Shown: positions 7,093 to 17,018 of the stretch, one piece after another
Position numbering within the stretch: position 1 is the first letter of the stretch
How the letters are laid out: the number at the start of each line of letters is the position of its first letter
DNA from: Dechloromonas sp. TW-R-39-2
Lineage (GTDB): Bacteria > Pseudomonadota > Gammaproteobacteria > Burkholderiales > Rhodocyclaceae
Direction: 5' to 3'
Length of the DNA: 64,000 bases
Assembly: GCF_016864195.1 (NCBI RefSeq)
Contig: NZ_CP045202.1
Location: 620,001-684,000 of the forward strand
The notes under the pieces: model-generated
Told to the model about the DNA's origin: nothing
The model's database searches: none
The model's input: only the letters and a program-made list of their open reading frames with translations
Position numbers and translations under genes: made by a program

Positions 7093-7971
7093 ATGCCAGA
7101 CACGACCCCGGAATTCGACAGCCTTGTTCCTGCCCAGTCCTTTGACCGACGGAGTTTCATCGTGACCAGTCTGGGGGCGGGTTTCGCTCTGGCGGTTCAG
7201 CCGGTGATGGCGCAGACCGCGATCAATACCGATATCGCCGGGCTGCAGGCCGGTGAAGTCAAGGTGCCGGTCAAAGATGGCGAAATGGTTGCCTACCGTG
7301 CCGCGCCGCAAGGTGTTGCCAAGGCGCCGGTAGTGCTGGTGGTTTCCGAGATATTCGGTGTCCATGAATACATCAAGGATACTTGCCGGCGTCTAGCCAA
7401 GCTCGGTTACTGCGCCATCGCCCCGGAGCTTTTCGCGCGTCAGGGCGATCCGCGTAGTTATGCCAGCATTCCGGAACTGATGGCCAATATCACCGGCAAA
7501 ACGCCGGATGCACAGGTGATGAGTGACCTTGATGCCTGCGTTGCCTGGGCGGCGCAGCAAGGGGCGGATACCGACCGGCTGGCGATCACTGGTTTCTGCT
7601 GGGGAGGGCGCATCACCTGGCTGTACAGTGCGCACAATCCCCGCGTCAAGGCCGGGGTTGCCTGGTACGGTCGTCTGGTTGGCGTCGCCAATGAGTTTAC
7701 CCCCGCTCATCCCACCGATCTGGTTGGTGAACTGAAAGCCCCCGTGCTCGGGCTTTACGGGGGGCTGGATACTGGAATTCCGCTGGAAACAGTCGAAAAA
7801 ATGGAAAAAGCGCTGGAGAAAGGTAGTCCTGCTGCACGTGCGTCGCAGATTCACCTTTACGATAATGCGCCGCATGCCTTCCATGCCGATTACCGGCCGA
7901 GCTATCGCAAGGCAGAAGCGGAGGATGGCTGGCTGCGCATGTTGGCCTGGTTCCGCAAAAACCTTGTATAA
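7093..7971 (+). CDS. Tat-exported dienelactone hydrolase family protein
   Basis: A 292-residue alpha/beta hydrolase. Residues 16-40 are a twin-arginine signal ([10 protein letters not shown], hydrophobic run, cleavage near VMA-QT), so the enzyme acts folded in the periplasm. The triad of the dienelactone hydrolase family is visible: Cys169 in GFCWGGR, Asp226 in GGLDTGIP and His261 in APHAFHAD. The family hydrolyses lactones or esters; the natural substrate here is unknown since no catechol-pathway genes are nearby. AGGAG precedes the ATG by 7 bases. It is the first core gene after the accessory region. Confidence 0.9.
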   Translation: MPDTTPEFDSLVPAQSFDRRSFIVTSLGAGFALAVQPVMAQTAINTDIAGLQAGEVKVPVKDGEMVAYRAAPQGVAKAPVVLVVSEIFGVHEYIKDTCRRLAKLGYCAIAPELFARQGDPRSYASIPELMANITGKTPDAQVMSDLDACVAWAAQQGADTDRLAITGFCWGGRITWLYSAHNPRVKAGVAWYGRLVGVANEFTPAHPTDLVGELKAPVLGLYGGLDTGIPLETVEKMEKALEKGSPAARASQIHLYDNAPHAFHADYRPSYRKAEAEDGWLRMLAWFRKNLV

Positions 7972-8045
7972 AACCTTGTTATCCAGCGGGGTGGAGCGGG
8001 CTTCGTGCTACGCTTCGCGCCTTGATCAGAATTTGCTGCCCGAAC

Positions 8046-8480
8046 ATGACTACTGCTGAAACGACCCCCCAGGCGACGCCTGAAAAAACCATCGATGCAC
8101 GTGCGTTGCTCAAGGAACTGCAAGTGCGCTACGACGTTTTTCGCAATTACAGCCCGTTGGCGATTGGCATTGACCGTCAGGTACTGGCAGATCAGCCGAC
8201 GCTGGAAAAGAAAGCCCTGCGCCTGGCGATGCGTAGCCACACGATGGCAACCCGTTATCTGAAGGAAATGGAAAAGGCGACGCAGCGCTTCAATCTGGAC
8301 GGCACGCCGGCTGGTGAGGTCAGCGAAGAGCAGCGTACGCACGCTTCCGAGCTGCTGCGTGAACGCTTCAAGAAGCAGGTCGAACAGCGCAAGGCTGTCG
8401 AGGCGGCGGCCAAGGCAGAGCAGCGTCGGACTGAAAAGCTCAACGAACTGGCAGAGAAATTCGGTCGTAAAGACCGCTAA
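8046..8480 (+). CDS. ProQ/FinO-domain RNA-binding protein
   Basis: A 144-residue protein whose residues ~18-95 match the ProQ/FinO fold: [58 protein letters not shown]. Such proteins bind the base of terminator hairpins in mRNAs and small RNAs and act as RNA chaperones in the cytoplasm. The C-terminal ~45 residues are a charged Lys/Arg/Glu helix. The start at 8046 (MTTAETT) is preferred over one 24 bases upstream, which would add an unrelated peptide. It lies 25 bases before rsmJ and may be cotranscribed with it. Confidence 0.85.
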   Translation: MTTAETTPQATPEKTIDARALLKELQVRYDVFRNYSPLAIGIDRQVLADQPTLEKKALRLAMRSHTMATRYLKEMEKATQRFNLDGTPAGEVSEEQRTHASELLRERFKKQVEQRKAVEAAAKAEQRRTEKLNELAEKFGRKDR

Positions 8481-8505
8481 CCGCGTTGTTCACCGGCGCG
8501 ATGAC

Positions 8506-9294
8506 ATGAGTGGCGAGCCGCAGTCCGCTTCGATCCGTGTAGAGGCGCTGGAGCCGGCATTTGCTGCGCAAGCGTCGCTTTGGGCTGAGCGACTTGCCCT
8601 GCCGGTGCAGGGCGATGCCGAATTCGCATTGCAATTCGGAGCGAATGGTCTGCAATTCGTTGAGCTTGCTCCCCAGGCTCCCGGGGCATTGCGCATTGAT
8701 TTTGTCGAAGGTGCCGTGGCTCATCGGCGTTTGTTCGGGGGCGGTAGCGGGCAGATGATCGCCAAGGCGGTCGGTGTCCAACCCGGCATACGTCCGGCAG
8801 TGCTGGATGCAACAGCCGGTTTGGGGCGCGATGCCTTTGTGCTGGCAAGCCTGGGCTGTTCGCTCATCCTGATTGAGCGTCATCCTGTTGTTGCAGCCTT
8901 GTTGGAAGATGGTCTGCGACGTGCGGCGGGCGATCCTGAGGTAGGGCCGATTGTCGGCCGGATGCGGCTGGTGCACGCCAATGCAATTGCTCAAATGCTG
9001 GCGTGGAAGGACGAATCACCGCAAGTGATTTATCTTGATCCGATGTTTCCCCATCGGGAAAAGACGGCGCTGGTCAAGAAAGAGATGCGATTGTTCCGGC
9101 CCTTGGTGGGCGATGATGACGATGCCGCAGGCCTGCTGGCGGCCGCGCTTGACCTGGCGACGCATCGGGTCGTGGTCAAGCGGCCGCGCAAGGCGCCTTG
9201 CATTGAAGGGGCGAAACCGGGCTATGCGCTTGAGGGGAGCTCAAGTCGCTTCGATATCTACCCGAAAAAAACGCTGAAGGCCAAAGTGCTCTGA
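8506..9294 (+). CDS. rsmJ: 16S rRNA (guanine-N2)-methyltransferase RsmJ
   Basis: A 262-residue SAM-dependent methyltransferase with the RsmJ signature: [20 protein letters not shown] (SAM-binding loop), [16 protein letters not shown], and the catalytic-type [19 protein letters not shown], ending with [12 protein letters not shown] and [11 protein letters not shown]. The enzyme methylates G1516 in helix 45 region of 16S rRNA. The start is placed at 8506 (MSGEPQSAS); a longer in-frame extension would run far into the upstream gene. Gene length is normal for the family. Confidence 0.9.
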   Translation: MSGEPQSASIRVEALEPAFAAQASLWAERLALPVQGDAEFALQFGANGLQFVELAPQAPGALRIDFVEGAVAHRRLFGGGSGQMIAKAVGVQPGIRPAVLDATAGLGRDAFVLASLGCSLILIERHPVVAALLEDGLRRAAGDPEVGPIVGRMRLVHANAIAQMLAWKDESPQVIYLDPMFPHREKTALVKKEMRLFRPLVGDDDDAAGLLAAALDLATHRVVVKRPRKAPCIEGAKPGYALEGSSSRFDIYPKKTLKAKVL

Positions 9295-9313
9295 CGAGCC
9301 TGTTTCGGCTGGC

Positions 9314-9562
9314 TTATTTTGCGGCAGGCTTGCGGCCAGGGGCCGGTTTCGGGAAATAGCCGGCCACGCGGCACTGGAAGCCTTCGATCGGCTTGCCCTT
9401 GACGTAGCTGGTCACGCTGCATTTCGAGATGTCGCCCTGCGAAGAGAGGGTGGACAGCGATGCCCGGACATCCTCAATCGAAATGCCGGTTGCAACTGCG
9501 ATTTCCAGATCGAGCAATTGCCCGTGTTTTTTCAGGAGTTCCCAGACTTGAGTGGTGTGCAT
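9314..9562 (-). CDS. Small winged-helix-like protein, unknown
   Basis: An 82-residue protein. Residues 1-50 look like a winged-helix unit (VWELLKKHGQLLDLEIAVATGISIEDVRASLSTLSSQGDISKC), then GFQCRVAGYFP and a basic, Pro/Ala/Lys-rich tail. It may bind DNA or RNA; no function is known to me. A usable Shine-Dalgarno is faint (AAGGATT before ATG). It converges on rsmJ and is separated from the tRNA unit by that unit's terminator. Confidence 0.75.
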   Translation of the reverse strand: MHTTQVWELLKKHGQLLDLEIAVATGISIEDVRASLSTLSSQGDISKCSVTSYVKGKPIEGFQCRVAGYFPKPAPGRKPAAK

Positions 9563-9639
9563 TCAGAATCCTTTATGTAAACAAGGCTCGTACATGGATG
9601 AAGTTCACTTGCAAGGTACGCTGATGCAGGACATAAAGC

Positions 9640-9667
9640 AAAAAGCCTCGGTTTGCGACCGAGGCTT
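9640..9667 (-). terminator. Terminator of the tRNA-Lys unit
   Basis: AAGCCTCGG (9643-9651) pairs perfectly with CCGAGGCTT (9659-9667); read leftwards it is followed by TTTTTGC. It lies 15 bases past the 3' end of the second tRNA. Confidence 0.85.
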
Positions 9668-9682
9668 GATGCAATAATTCCT

Positions 9683-9758
9683 TGGTGGGGCGTCACAGAT
9701 TCGAACTGTGGACCTACGGATTAAGAGTCCGCTGCTCTACCAACTGAGCTAACGCCCC
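9683..9758 (-). tRNA. tRNA-Lys (CTT)
   Basis: A 76-base cloverleaf including encoded CCA: acceptor GGGGCGT/ACGCCCC, D-arm with TAGCTCAGTTGGTAGAGC, anticodon loop CTCTTAA giving anticodon CTT, T-arm with TTCGAAT. The second gene of a two-tRNA unit. Confidence 0.95.
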
Positions 9759-9774
9759 AAGGTACCTTTACGAC

Positions 9775-9850
9775 TGGTGGGTCGGGCGAGATTCGAACTC
9801 GCGACCAACGGATTAAAAGTCCGCTGCTCTACCGACTGAGCTACCGACCC
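9775..9850 (-). tRNA. tRNA-Lys (TTT)
   Basis: A 76-base cloverleaf including encoded CCA: acceptor GGGTCGG/CCGACCC, D-arm TAGCTCAGTCGGTAGAGC, anticodon loop CTTTTAA giving anticodon TTT, T-arm with TTCGAAT. First gene after the promoter, 16 bases before the CTT isoacceptor; together they read both lysine codons. Confidence 0.95.
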
Positions 9851-9865
9851 GCCGAGGGAGCGCGA

Positions 9866-9894
9866 ATTATAGTGAGATGTAGGGAAGTCGTCAA
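9866..9894 (-). promoter_or_regulatory. Sigma-70 promoter of the tRNA-Lys unit
   Basis: Read leftwards: TTGACG (-35, 9889-9894), a 17-base spacer, TATAAT (-10, 9866-9871), then a GC-rich discriminator (TCGCGCTCCC), the form typical of stable-RNA promoters under stringent control. Confidence 0.85.
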
Positions 9895-10030
9895 CGGATT
9901 TTCATCAATGTGAAGAATTGTTTAATCGGAGGGGCTGGTCGTCATCGTTGCTGAAAGGCTGGATAGAATCGAATTCCCCGGCTTTTTTGCCGATTTTTGT
10001 CGGTAAACGCCCATTTTCAGGAGAGGCAAA

Positions 10031-10855
10031 ATGACTGAGCAGGATGTTTCACGTTATCAGGATATTTTTATCGCTACGGCAACCGATGTCGGTTTGAAAA
10101 TTCTGGCTGCCATTGCTTTCTGGGTGATCGGCCGCTGGCTGATCGGTCTTGTACTGAACATGGTTCGTGCGTCGCTTGAGCGCCAGAAAGTCGATCCGAC
10201 CGTGCTGCGTTATCTTGGCTCGGTAATCACGGTGACGCTGAACGTCTTGCTGGTGGTCGGCATCCTGGGTTACTTCGGTATCCAGACCACGACATTTGCC
10301 GCCTTGATCGCAGCTGCCGGGGTTGCCATCGGCATGGCTTGGTCAGGGTTGCTGGCACATTTTGCAGCCGGTGCTTTTCTGGTGGTCCTGCGACCGATGA
10401 AAGTCGGCGATTTCGTCACGGTCGGTGGCGTCACCGGGACGGTGATGGAGTTGGGGCTGTTTGCCACGACGATTAATACGCCGGATAACGTCCAGACGGT
10501 GATTGGTAACAACAAGGTGTTCAGCGACACGATCCAGAATTTCACGGTCAACCCGTTTCGCCGGGTCGATTTGAAATGCCAGTTGGCCGGGGCGGCCGAT
10601 CATCGGGCGGCGATGGCTTTGTTGCGCGAGAAAGTGGCGGCCATTCCGAATGTGCTGGCCGAGCCGAAAGTCGATGTCGAAATCCTCGATTTCACGCTGG
10701 TTGGCCCGGTGCTGGCCATTCGTCCCTATTGCCACAATGACCACTATTGGCAGGTCTATTTTGATACTAATAAAGTGATCCGCGAGGCGCTTGTCGAGGC
10801 TGGCTTTCCGGCACCGATGCCGGCGCAGAGCGTGGTTGTCACACAAGCGGCCTGA
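10031..10855 (+). CDS. MscS-family mechanosensitive channel
   Basis: A 274-residue small-conductance mechanosensitive channel. Three membrane helices at ~20-40, ~63-85 and ~90-115; the third is the pore helix rich in Gly and Ala (AALIAAAGVAIGMAWSG, then AAGAFLVVLRPMKVGD). The cytoplasmic beta domain follows (VGGVTGTVMELGLFATTINTPDN, IGNNKVFSDTIQNFT) and the C-terminal alpha/beta domain ends near 265. It sits in the inner membrane and releases solutes under hypo-osmotic stress. CAGGAGAGG precedes the ATG. Length and layout match the minimal E. coli MscS type. Confidence 0.92.
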   Translation: MTEQDVSRYQDIFIATATDVGLKILAAIAFWVIGRWLIGLVLNMVRASLERQKVDPTVLRYLGSVITVTLNVLLVVGILGYFGIQTTTFAALIAAAGVAIGMAWSGLLAHFAAGAFLVVLRPMKVGDFVTVGGVTGTVMELGLFATTINTPDNVQTVIGNNKVFSDTIQNFTVNPFRRVDLKCQLAGAADHRAAMALLREKVAAIPNVLAEPKVDVEILDFTLVGPVLAIRPYCHNDHYWQVYFDTNKVIREALVEAGFPAPMPAQSVVVTQAA

Positions 10856-10866
10856 GTTTTTCCGGA

Positions 10867-10902
10867 CGTTAAAAAACCCGCGATTTCGCGGGTTTTTTAA
10901 CG
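10867..10902. terminator. Bidirectional terminator between mscS-like gene and metF
   Basis: CGTTAAAAAACCCGCG pairs perfectly with CGCGGGTTTTTTAACG around ATTT. T runs are present in both directions, so it can end both converging transcripts. Confidence 0.9.
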
Positions 10903-10920
10903 TCGACCGCAGGATTGGCC

Positions 10921-11745
10921 TTAGCCGAGTCTTTTCATGATCTCGGTGGTCAGCGTCGACTGGTTCATGCAATAGAAGTGCAGGCCGGGCGCGCCACCCT
11001 TGAGCAGGCGCTCGCACAGTTCGGTCACGACATCGAGACCGAAGGCGCGGATCGAATCGCTGTCGTCGCCGAAGCTTTCGAATTTTTTACGCATCCAGCG
11101 CGGGATTTCGGCGCCGCAGGCATCCGAGAAGCGCGCCAGCTTGGTGAAGCCGACGATGGGCATGATGCCGGGAACGATCGGGAGATCGACGCCTTGCGCC
11201 TTGGCTTCTTCGACGAAATGGAAGTAGGCGTCGGCGTTGTAGAAATACTGGGTGATCGCCGAATTGGCGCCGGCCTTGACCTTGCGCACGAAGGCATCCA
11301 TGTCGTCCTTCGGGCTGCGCGCCTGCGGGTGCCATTCCGGGTAGGCGGCGACTTCGATGCTGAAATGATCACCGGTTTCGGCGCGGATGAATTCGACCAG
11401 CTCGTTGGCGTAGCGGAATTCGCCGGTTTCGGCCATGCCGGACGGCAGGTCGCCGCGCAGGGCGACGGTGCGCTTGATGCCGGCTGATTTATATTCGTTG
11501 AGGATTTCGCGAATGCTTTCACGCGTTGAGCCGATGCACGACAGGTGCGGCGCGGCATCGAAGCCTTCGGCGGCAATTTCCTTGACGACATTGAAAGTGC
11601 GTTCGCGCGTCGAGCCGCCGGCACCGTAGGTCACCGAGAAAAATTCGGGTTTCAGTTTTGCCAGTTCAGCGCGGGTCGACCGCAGTTTTTCGATGCCTTC
11701 CGGCGTTTGCGGCGGGAAAAACTCGATGGAGATTTCTGTGTTCAT
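10921..11745 (-). CDS. metF: 5,10-methylenetetrahydrofolate reductase
   Basis: A 274-residue FAD-dependent TIM-barrel enzyme that makes 5-methyl-tetrahydrofolate for methionine synthesis. Family motifs: ISIEFFPPQTPEG at the N-terminus, SVTYGAGGSTRERT, LSCIGSTRESI, ALRGDLPSG, IEVAAYPEWHP, ANSAITQYFYNADAYFHF, VPGIMPI and the C-terminal GLHFYCMN. It is last in the leftward unit with ahcY, a holin-like gene and tlyA, overlapping tlyA by 4 bases. That placement behind the SAH riboswitch means accumulating SAH should raise metF expression together with ahcY. Confidence 0.95.
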   Translation of the reverse strand: MNTEISIEFFPPQTPEGIEKLRSTRAELAKLKPEFFSVTYGAGGSTRERTFNVVKEIAAEGFDAAPHLSCIGSTRESIREILNEYKSAGIKRTVALRGDLPSGMAETGEFRYANELVEFIRAETGDHFSIEVAAYPEWHPQARSPKDDMDAFVRKVKAGANSAITQYFYNADAYFHFVEEAKAQGVDLPIVPGIMPIVGFTKLARFSDACGAEIPRWMRKKFESFGDDSDSIRAFGLDVVTELCERLLKGGAPGLHFYCMNQSTLTTEIMKRLG

Positions 11746-12485
11746 TTGTTCAACCAGATGAAGAATTCGCGGTTGCCATCACCGCCGGTAATTGGGCTGT
11801 CCAGCCAGGCGCGGACTTTGAGGCCCAGGGTGGCGGCAGATTGGCGCAGTTTGTTTTCGACTTCGCTATAAAGCGCCGGGTCACGGACGATACCGCTTTT
11901 CCCGACATTGCCCGGGCCGACTTCAAACTGCGGCTTGACCAGCAGCAGCAGGTCGCCGCCATCGGCCAGCAAGGCGGGGAGCTGCGGCAGGATCAGCGTC
12001 ATCGAAATGAATGAGACATCGCCGACAATCAGATCGAAGCCTTGGGCTGGGCAAGCGGCACCCAGGTCGCTTGCGCTCAGGGCGCGGCAGTTGATGCCTT
12101 CGATGGCGTTAATGCGGGTGTCGCCGATCAGTTTTTGATGCAGTTGGCCGTGCCCGACATCGACGCCAACAACCTGTGTCGCACCTGATTGCAGCAGGCA
12201 ATCGGTGAAGCCGCCGGTCGACTGGCCGACATCAAGACAGATTTTGCCGGTTACCGAGATGCCACTTTTCGTTAGCGCACCCGCCAGCTTGAGGCCGCCA
12301 CGCGAGACGAAACGGTCTTCCGGGTCGCTTGCTACGGTCAACGCTGTTTCAAGGGGCAAATCCAGTGCCGGCTTCTTGATCACGCCGCCTGACCAGCTGA
12401 CGCGACCCGCGGCAATCATGCGTTGGGCAACGGTTCTGGACGAAGCCAGGCCGGATTCGACGAGCAGCTGATCGGCGCGCGGCAT
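11742..12485 (-). CDS. tlyA: TlyA-family rRNA methyltransferase
   Basis: A 247-residue protein with an N-terminal S4 RNA-binding domain (MPRADQLLVESGLASSRTVAQRMIAAGRV) and an FtsJ-like SAM methyltransferase domain from ~residue 60 (VSRGGLKLAGAL, LDVGQSTGGFTDCLLQSGA, LIVGDVSFISM, LLLVKPQFEVG). Characterised TlyA proteins 2'-O-methylate 16S and/or 23S rRNA; the older name hemolysin A is misleading. It lies directly after the holin-like gene and overlaps metF by 4 bases, so translation is probably coupled. Its presence in a SAH-controlled unit makes sense as a SAM-consuming enzyme, though this is inference. Confidence 0.9.
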   Translation of the reverse strand: MPRADQLLVESGLASSRTVAQRMIAAGRVSWSGGVIKKPALDLPLETALTVASDPEDRFVSRGGLKLAGALTKSGISVTGKICLDVGQSTGGFTDCLLQSGATQVVGVDVGHGQLHQKLIGDTRINAIEGINCRALSASDLGAACPAQGFDLIVGDVSFISMTLILPQLPALLADGGDLLLLVKPQFEVGPGNVGKSGIVRDPALYSEVENKLRQSAATLGLKVRAWLDSPITGGDGNREFFIWLNK

Positions 12486-12836
12486 TCAGCGTTTTCCTTG
12501 CGGGAAAAGCAGCGAACTGAGCAGCCATGAAATCAGGCTGTAGCCGATCGAGCCGAACAATGCTGGCCAGAAACCACCAACGTTGAAGCCGTCGACGAGG
12601 CTGCCGGCGAGTTGGAAAAGCAGGGCGTTGATCACGAAAATGAACAAGCCCAGCGTCAGCAAGGTCACCGGCAGTGTGAGCAAAACCAGTATCGGACGCA
12701 GTACGGCATTGATCAGCCCAAGTATCAGGGCGACGATCAGAGCCGTACCAAAACTCGCGACCTGGACCGACGGCACGACATACGGCAGCGCCAGCAGGGC
12801 GAGCGCGTTGATGGTCCAGATGGCGAGCAAGCGCAT
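12486..12836 (-). CDS. Four-helix membrane protein of the phage holin superfamily IV type
   Basis: A 116-residue integral membrane protein with four hydrophobic stretches (LAIWTINALALLALPYVV; FGTALIVALILGLINAVLRPILVLLTLPVTLLTLG; FVINALLFQLAGSLV; FWPALFGSIGYSLISWLLSSLL). This matches the widespread 'phage holin family / mycobacterial 4TM' proteins, which are mostly chromosomal and of unknown role. It sits 1 base after ahcY and directly before tlyA, inside the methyl-cycle operon. Position in this unit is common in betaproteobacteria, but no link to methylation is known. Confidence 0.85.
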   Translation of the reverse strand: MRLLAIWTINALALLALPYVVPSVQVASFGTALIVALILGLINAVLRPILVLLTLPVTLLTLGLFIFVINALLFQLAGSLVDGFNVGGFWPALFGSIGYSLISWLLSSLLFPQGKR

Positions 12837-12837
12837 C

Positions 12838-14250
<1,413 letters not shown>

Positions 14251-14285
14251 AGTAAGCTCCAAATAAACTGTGACGGGGAGGGGAA

Positions 14286-14401
14286 TAACGGCGTTGTTGC
14301 TCACCGGCGGCCCCCTGCGCCCGGCAGGGTTGATCAGTGAGCGCCGTTTTAAACCGAGCCTGGGAGCGATGGTGTCACCGCGCTCCTGCAGCGCCCCTCG
14401 G
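14286..14401 (-). promoter_or_regulatory. SAH riboswitch
   Basis: Read leftwards, the ahcY leader opens CCGAGGGGCGCTGCAG, then a variable hairpin (GGAGCG...CGCTCC), then AGGCTCGG closing the first helix, followed by AACGGCGCTCACT and, after a GC-rich hairpin, GGTGAGCAACAACGCCGTT. This is the conserved arrangement of the SAH riboswitch family, known from ahcY leaders in beta- and gammaproteobacteria; ligand binding turns expression on. It ends 35 bases before the ahcY start. Confidence 0.93.
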
Positions 14402-14411
14402 TAGGTTGCGG

Positions 14412-14417
14412 ATTATA
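14412..14417 (-). promoter_or_regulatory. -10 element of the ahcY promoter
   Basis: A perfect leftward TATAAT, about 10 bases before the first riboswitch base, so the transcript would begin right at the aptamer. No good -35 is visible (GGCGAC at the right distance). It sits 9 bases past the stop codon of the upstream HD-GYP gene. Confidence 0.65.
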
Positions 14418-14425
14418 AACCGGTT

Positions 14426-15631
14426 TTAAACTTTGTCGCCGGCCCAGTAGCGATCGATATCCTTGATGCCCCATTTGGCGGCATCTTCACGGCCGGCAAT
14501 TTTCTCGGCGCTGCGCGCCAGATCAATGGTTTCAGGCTTGATATAGGCTTGCGACTTGGTCGAGAAAAAAACTTTGACTTTCGGTTTGAGCAAGGATTGC
14601 TCCCCTTGCTCGGTGACGACGCCCAGCTTGCCCGACTCCAGGCGAACGAATGAGCCTACCGGGTAGATGCCGAGACTCTTGACGAAAGCCTGAAAAATGA
14701 CCGGATCGAAATGGCCTTTCCATTCCGCCATTCGCTTGATCGACTCGGCCGGGTCCCAGCCTGCCTTGTAAGGGCGGTTCGAGGTCACGGCATCATAGAC
14801 GTCGCAGACGGCCCCCATTTTGGCAAACAGGCTCATGCTTTCGCTGTTCAGCCCTTCGGGATAGCCGCTGCCATCGACTTTTTCGTGATGGTGCAGGCAG
14901 ACATCCAGTGTCATCTGGCTGACCCCTTTGCCGGAGAGCAACAGCTTGTAGCCTTCGGCGGGGTGTGCCTTGACGATGGCAAACTCCTCGTCGGTCAGTT
15001 TCCCCGGTTTGTTGAGGATGTCCATCGGGATCATGGCCTTGCCAAGATCATGTAGCAGGCCGGCCATCCCGGCATCGCGGGTTTGTTGCTCATCAAGCCC
15101 CAGTTGGCGGGCTAGTGCAATCATCAGGGCACAGACCGCGACAGAGTGCATGAAGGTGTAATCGTCGGCTGTTTTCAGGCGCGCAAGACTGATCAGCGCG
15201 CCAGGATTGCGCAAGACGGAGTTCGAGATTTCCTCGACCAGCGGCGCCGCCGCTTCTGCCTCAATGGCTTTCCCCATGCGCGCTTCCTGAAACATCGAAA
15301 CGACGGCTTCCTTGCCTTTGGCGCATATTTTTGCCGCGCGCTTCACTTCGTCGCCAAACGAGGTTTTTTCCTGAATGGCGGGGGGGGCTGGCGGTATTTC
15401 TTCGACCAGAATCATCTCGGCTTCGGTCACGGCCTCTCCGCTGGCCAGATCGAGTCCTCTTGAAACGTCGATCCAGACTTCCCGGATTGGGCTTTCGAGA
15501 ATCAGGCTGATGTCGTTCGGGTCTGACAGGACGAACTGGGTCCGCCAGAACGGATGATCCAGCCAGGCGCCGCAAAAAGCTTGCAGGTGCATGCCGAGGC
15601 GCAGGTGTTCGACGGCAATTTTTTTGAGCAT
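14426..15631 (-). CDS. HD-GYP c-di-GMP phosphodiesterase with DUF3391 domain
   Basis: A 401-residue cytoplasmic protein. Residues 1-~130 are a DUF3391 domain (MLKKIAVEHLRLGMHLQAF, then the SPIREVWIDVSRG strand), the N-terminal domain often fused to HD-GYP. Residues ~140-320 are the HD-GYP domain with metal ligands His194-Asp195 (LLHDLGKAMIP), HHHEKVDGSGYP with the GYP at 256-258, and VCDVYDAVTSNRPYK. All residues needed for c-di-GMP hydrolysis are present. A C-terminal ~80-residue beta-rich segment follows. It stands between metK and ahcY on the same strand but has its own space: a terminator lies upstream. A second HD-GYP protein is encoded at 57579. Confidence 0.92.
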   Translation of the reverse strand: MLKKIAVEHLRLGMHLQAFCGAWLDHPFWRTQFVLSDPNDISLILESPIREVWIDVSRGLDLASGEAVTEAEMILVEEIPPAPPAIQEKTSFGDEVKRAAKICAKGKEAVVSMFQEARMGKAIEAEAAAPLVEEISNSVLRNPGALISLARLKTADDYTFMHSVAVCALMIALARQLGLDEQQTRDAGMAGLLHDLGKAMIPMDILNKPGKLTDEEFAIVKAHPAEGYKLLLSGKGVSQMTLDVCLHHHEKVDGSGYPEGLNSESMSLFAKMGAVCDVYDAVTSNRPYKAGWDPAESIKRMAEWKGHFDPVIFQAFVKSLGIYPVGSFVRLESGKLGVVTEQGEQSLLKPKVKVFFSTKSQAYIKPETIDLARSAEKIAGREDAAKWGIKDIDRYWAGDKV

Positions 15632-15650
15632 ATTTGTTGATTTTAACGAA

Positions 15651-15677
15651 AAAAGGGAGCCGTCGTGGCTCCCTTTT
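15651..15677 (-). terminator. Terminator of metK
   Basis: AAAAGGGAGCC (15651-15661) pairs perfectly with GGCTCCCTTTT (15667-15677); read leftwards it ends in TTTTTT. It lies just after the metK stop and before the HD-GYP gene. Confidence 0.85.
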
Positions 15678-15695
15678 CAATTCACTTGTACTTAT

Positions 15696-16859
<1,164 letters not shown>

Positions 16860-16913
16860 GGTAACTCCAGTTGGTCCTTGGGTCCGGCGTTACCGGCTTC
16901 GGACCACGAGCGG

Positions 16914-16972
16914 GTGACGCTTTAGCGGCATTTATTAATCGCCCCGCAAGTTGTCTGTTTAACTCGGCGATC
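16914..16972 (-). promoter_or_regulatory. SAM-II-type riboswitch in the metK leader
   Basis: Read leftwards: ATCGCC (5' side of helix 1, 16966-16971), a loop with GAGTTAAACAGACAAC, TTGCGG, then GGCGAT (16938-16943) closing the helix, then AATAAATGCCGCTAAA. The CCGC of that tail can pair with GCGG of the loop, and GTC (16916-16918) with GAC, giving the H-type pseudoknot of SAM-II. The AATAAATG-N2-GCTAAA tail is the family's most conserved part. SAM-II lowers expression when SAM is high by hiding the ribosome site; here another hairpin lies between it and the start codon. Confidence 0.75.
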
Positions 16973-16976
16973 TCAT

Positions 16977-17005
16977 AATATTAATCTTTTCACGGTGGGT
17001 TTCAA
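16977..17005 (-). promoter_or_regulatory. Promoter of metK
   Basis: Read leftwards: TTGAAA (-35, 17000-17005), a 17-base spacer and AATATT (-10, 16977-16982); TATTAT two bases on is an alternative -10. The start site would fall at about 16970, the first base of the riboswitch. It overlaps the leader of the divergent acyltransferase gene. Confidence 0.6.
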
Positions 17006-17018
17006 CCCCCGGAGTCGC

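Noticed and set aside
9683..9850. tRNA-Lys pair considered as an integration site for the island
   Set aside because: The island lies 2.6 kb away beyond core genes, and no duplicated tRNA 3' end was found.
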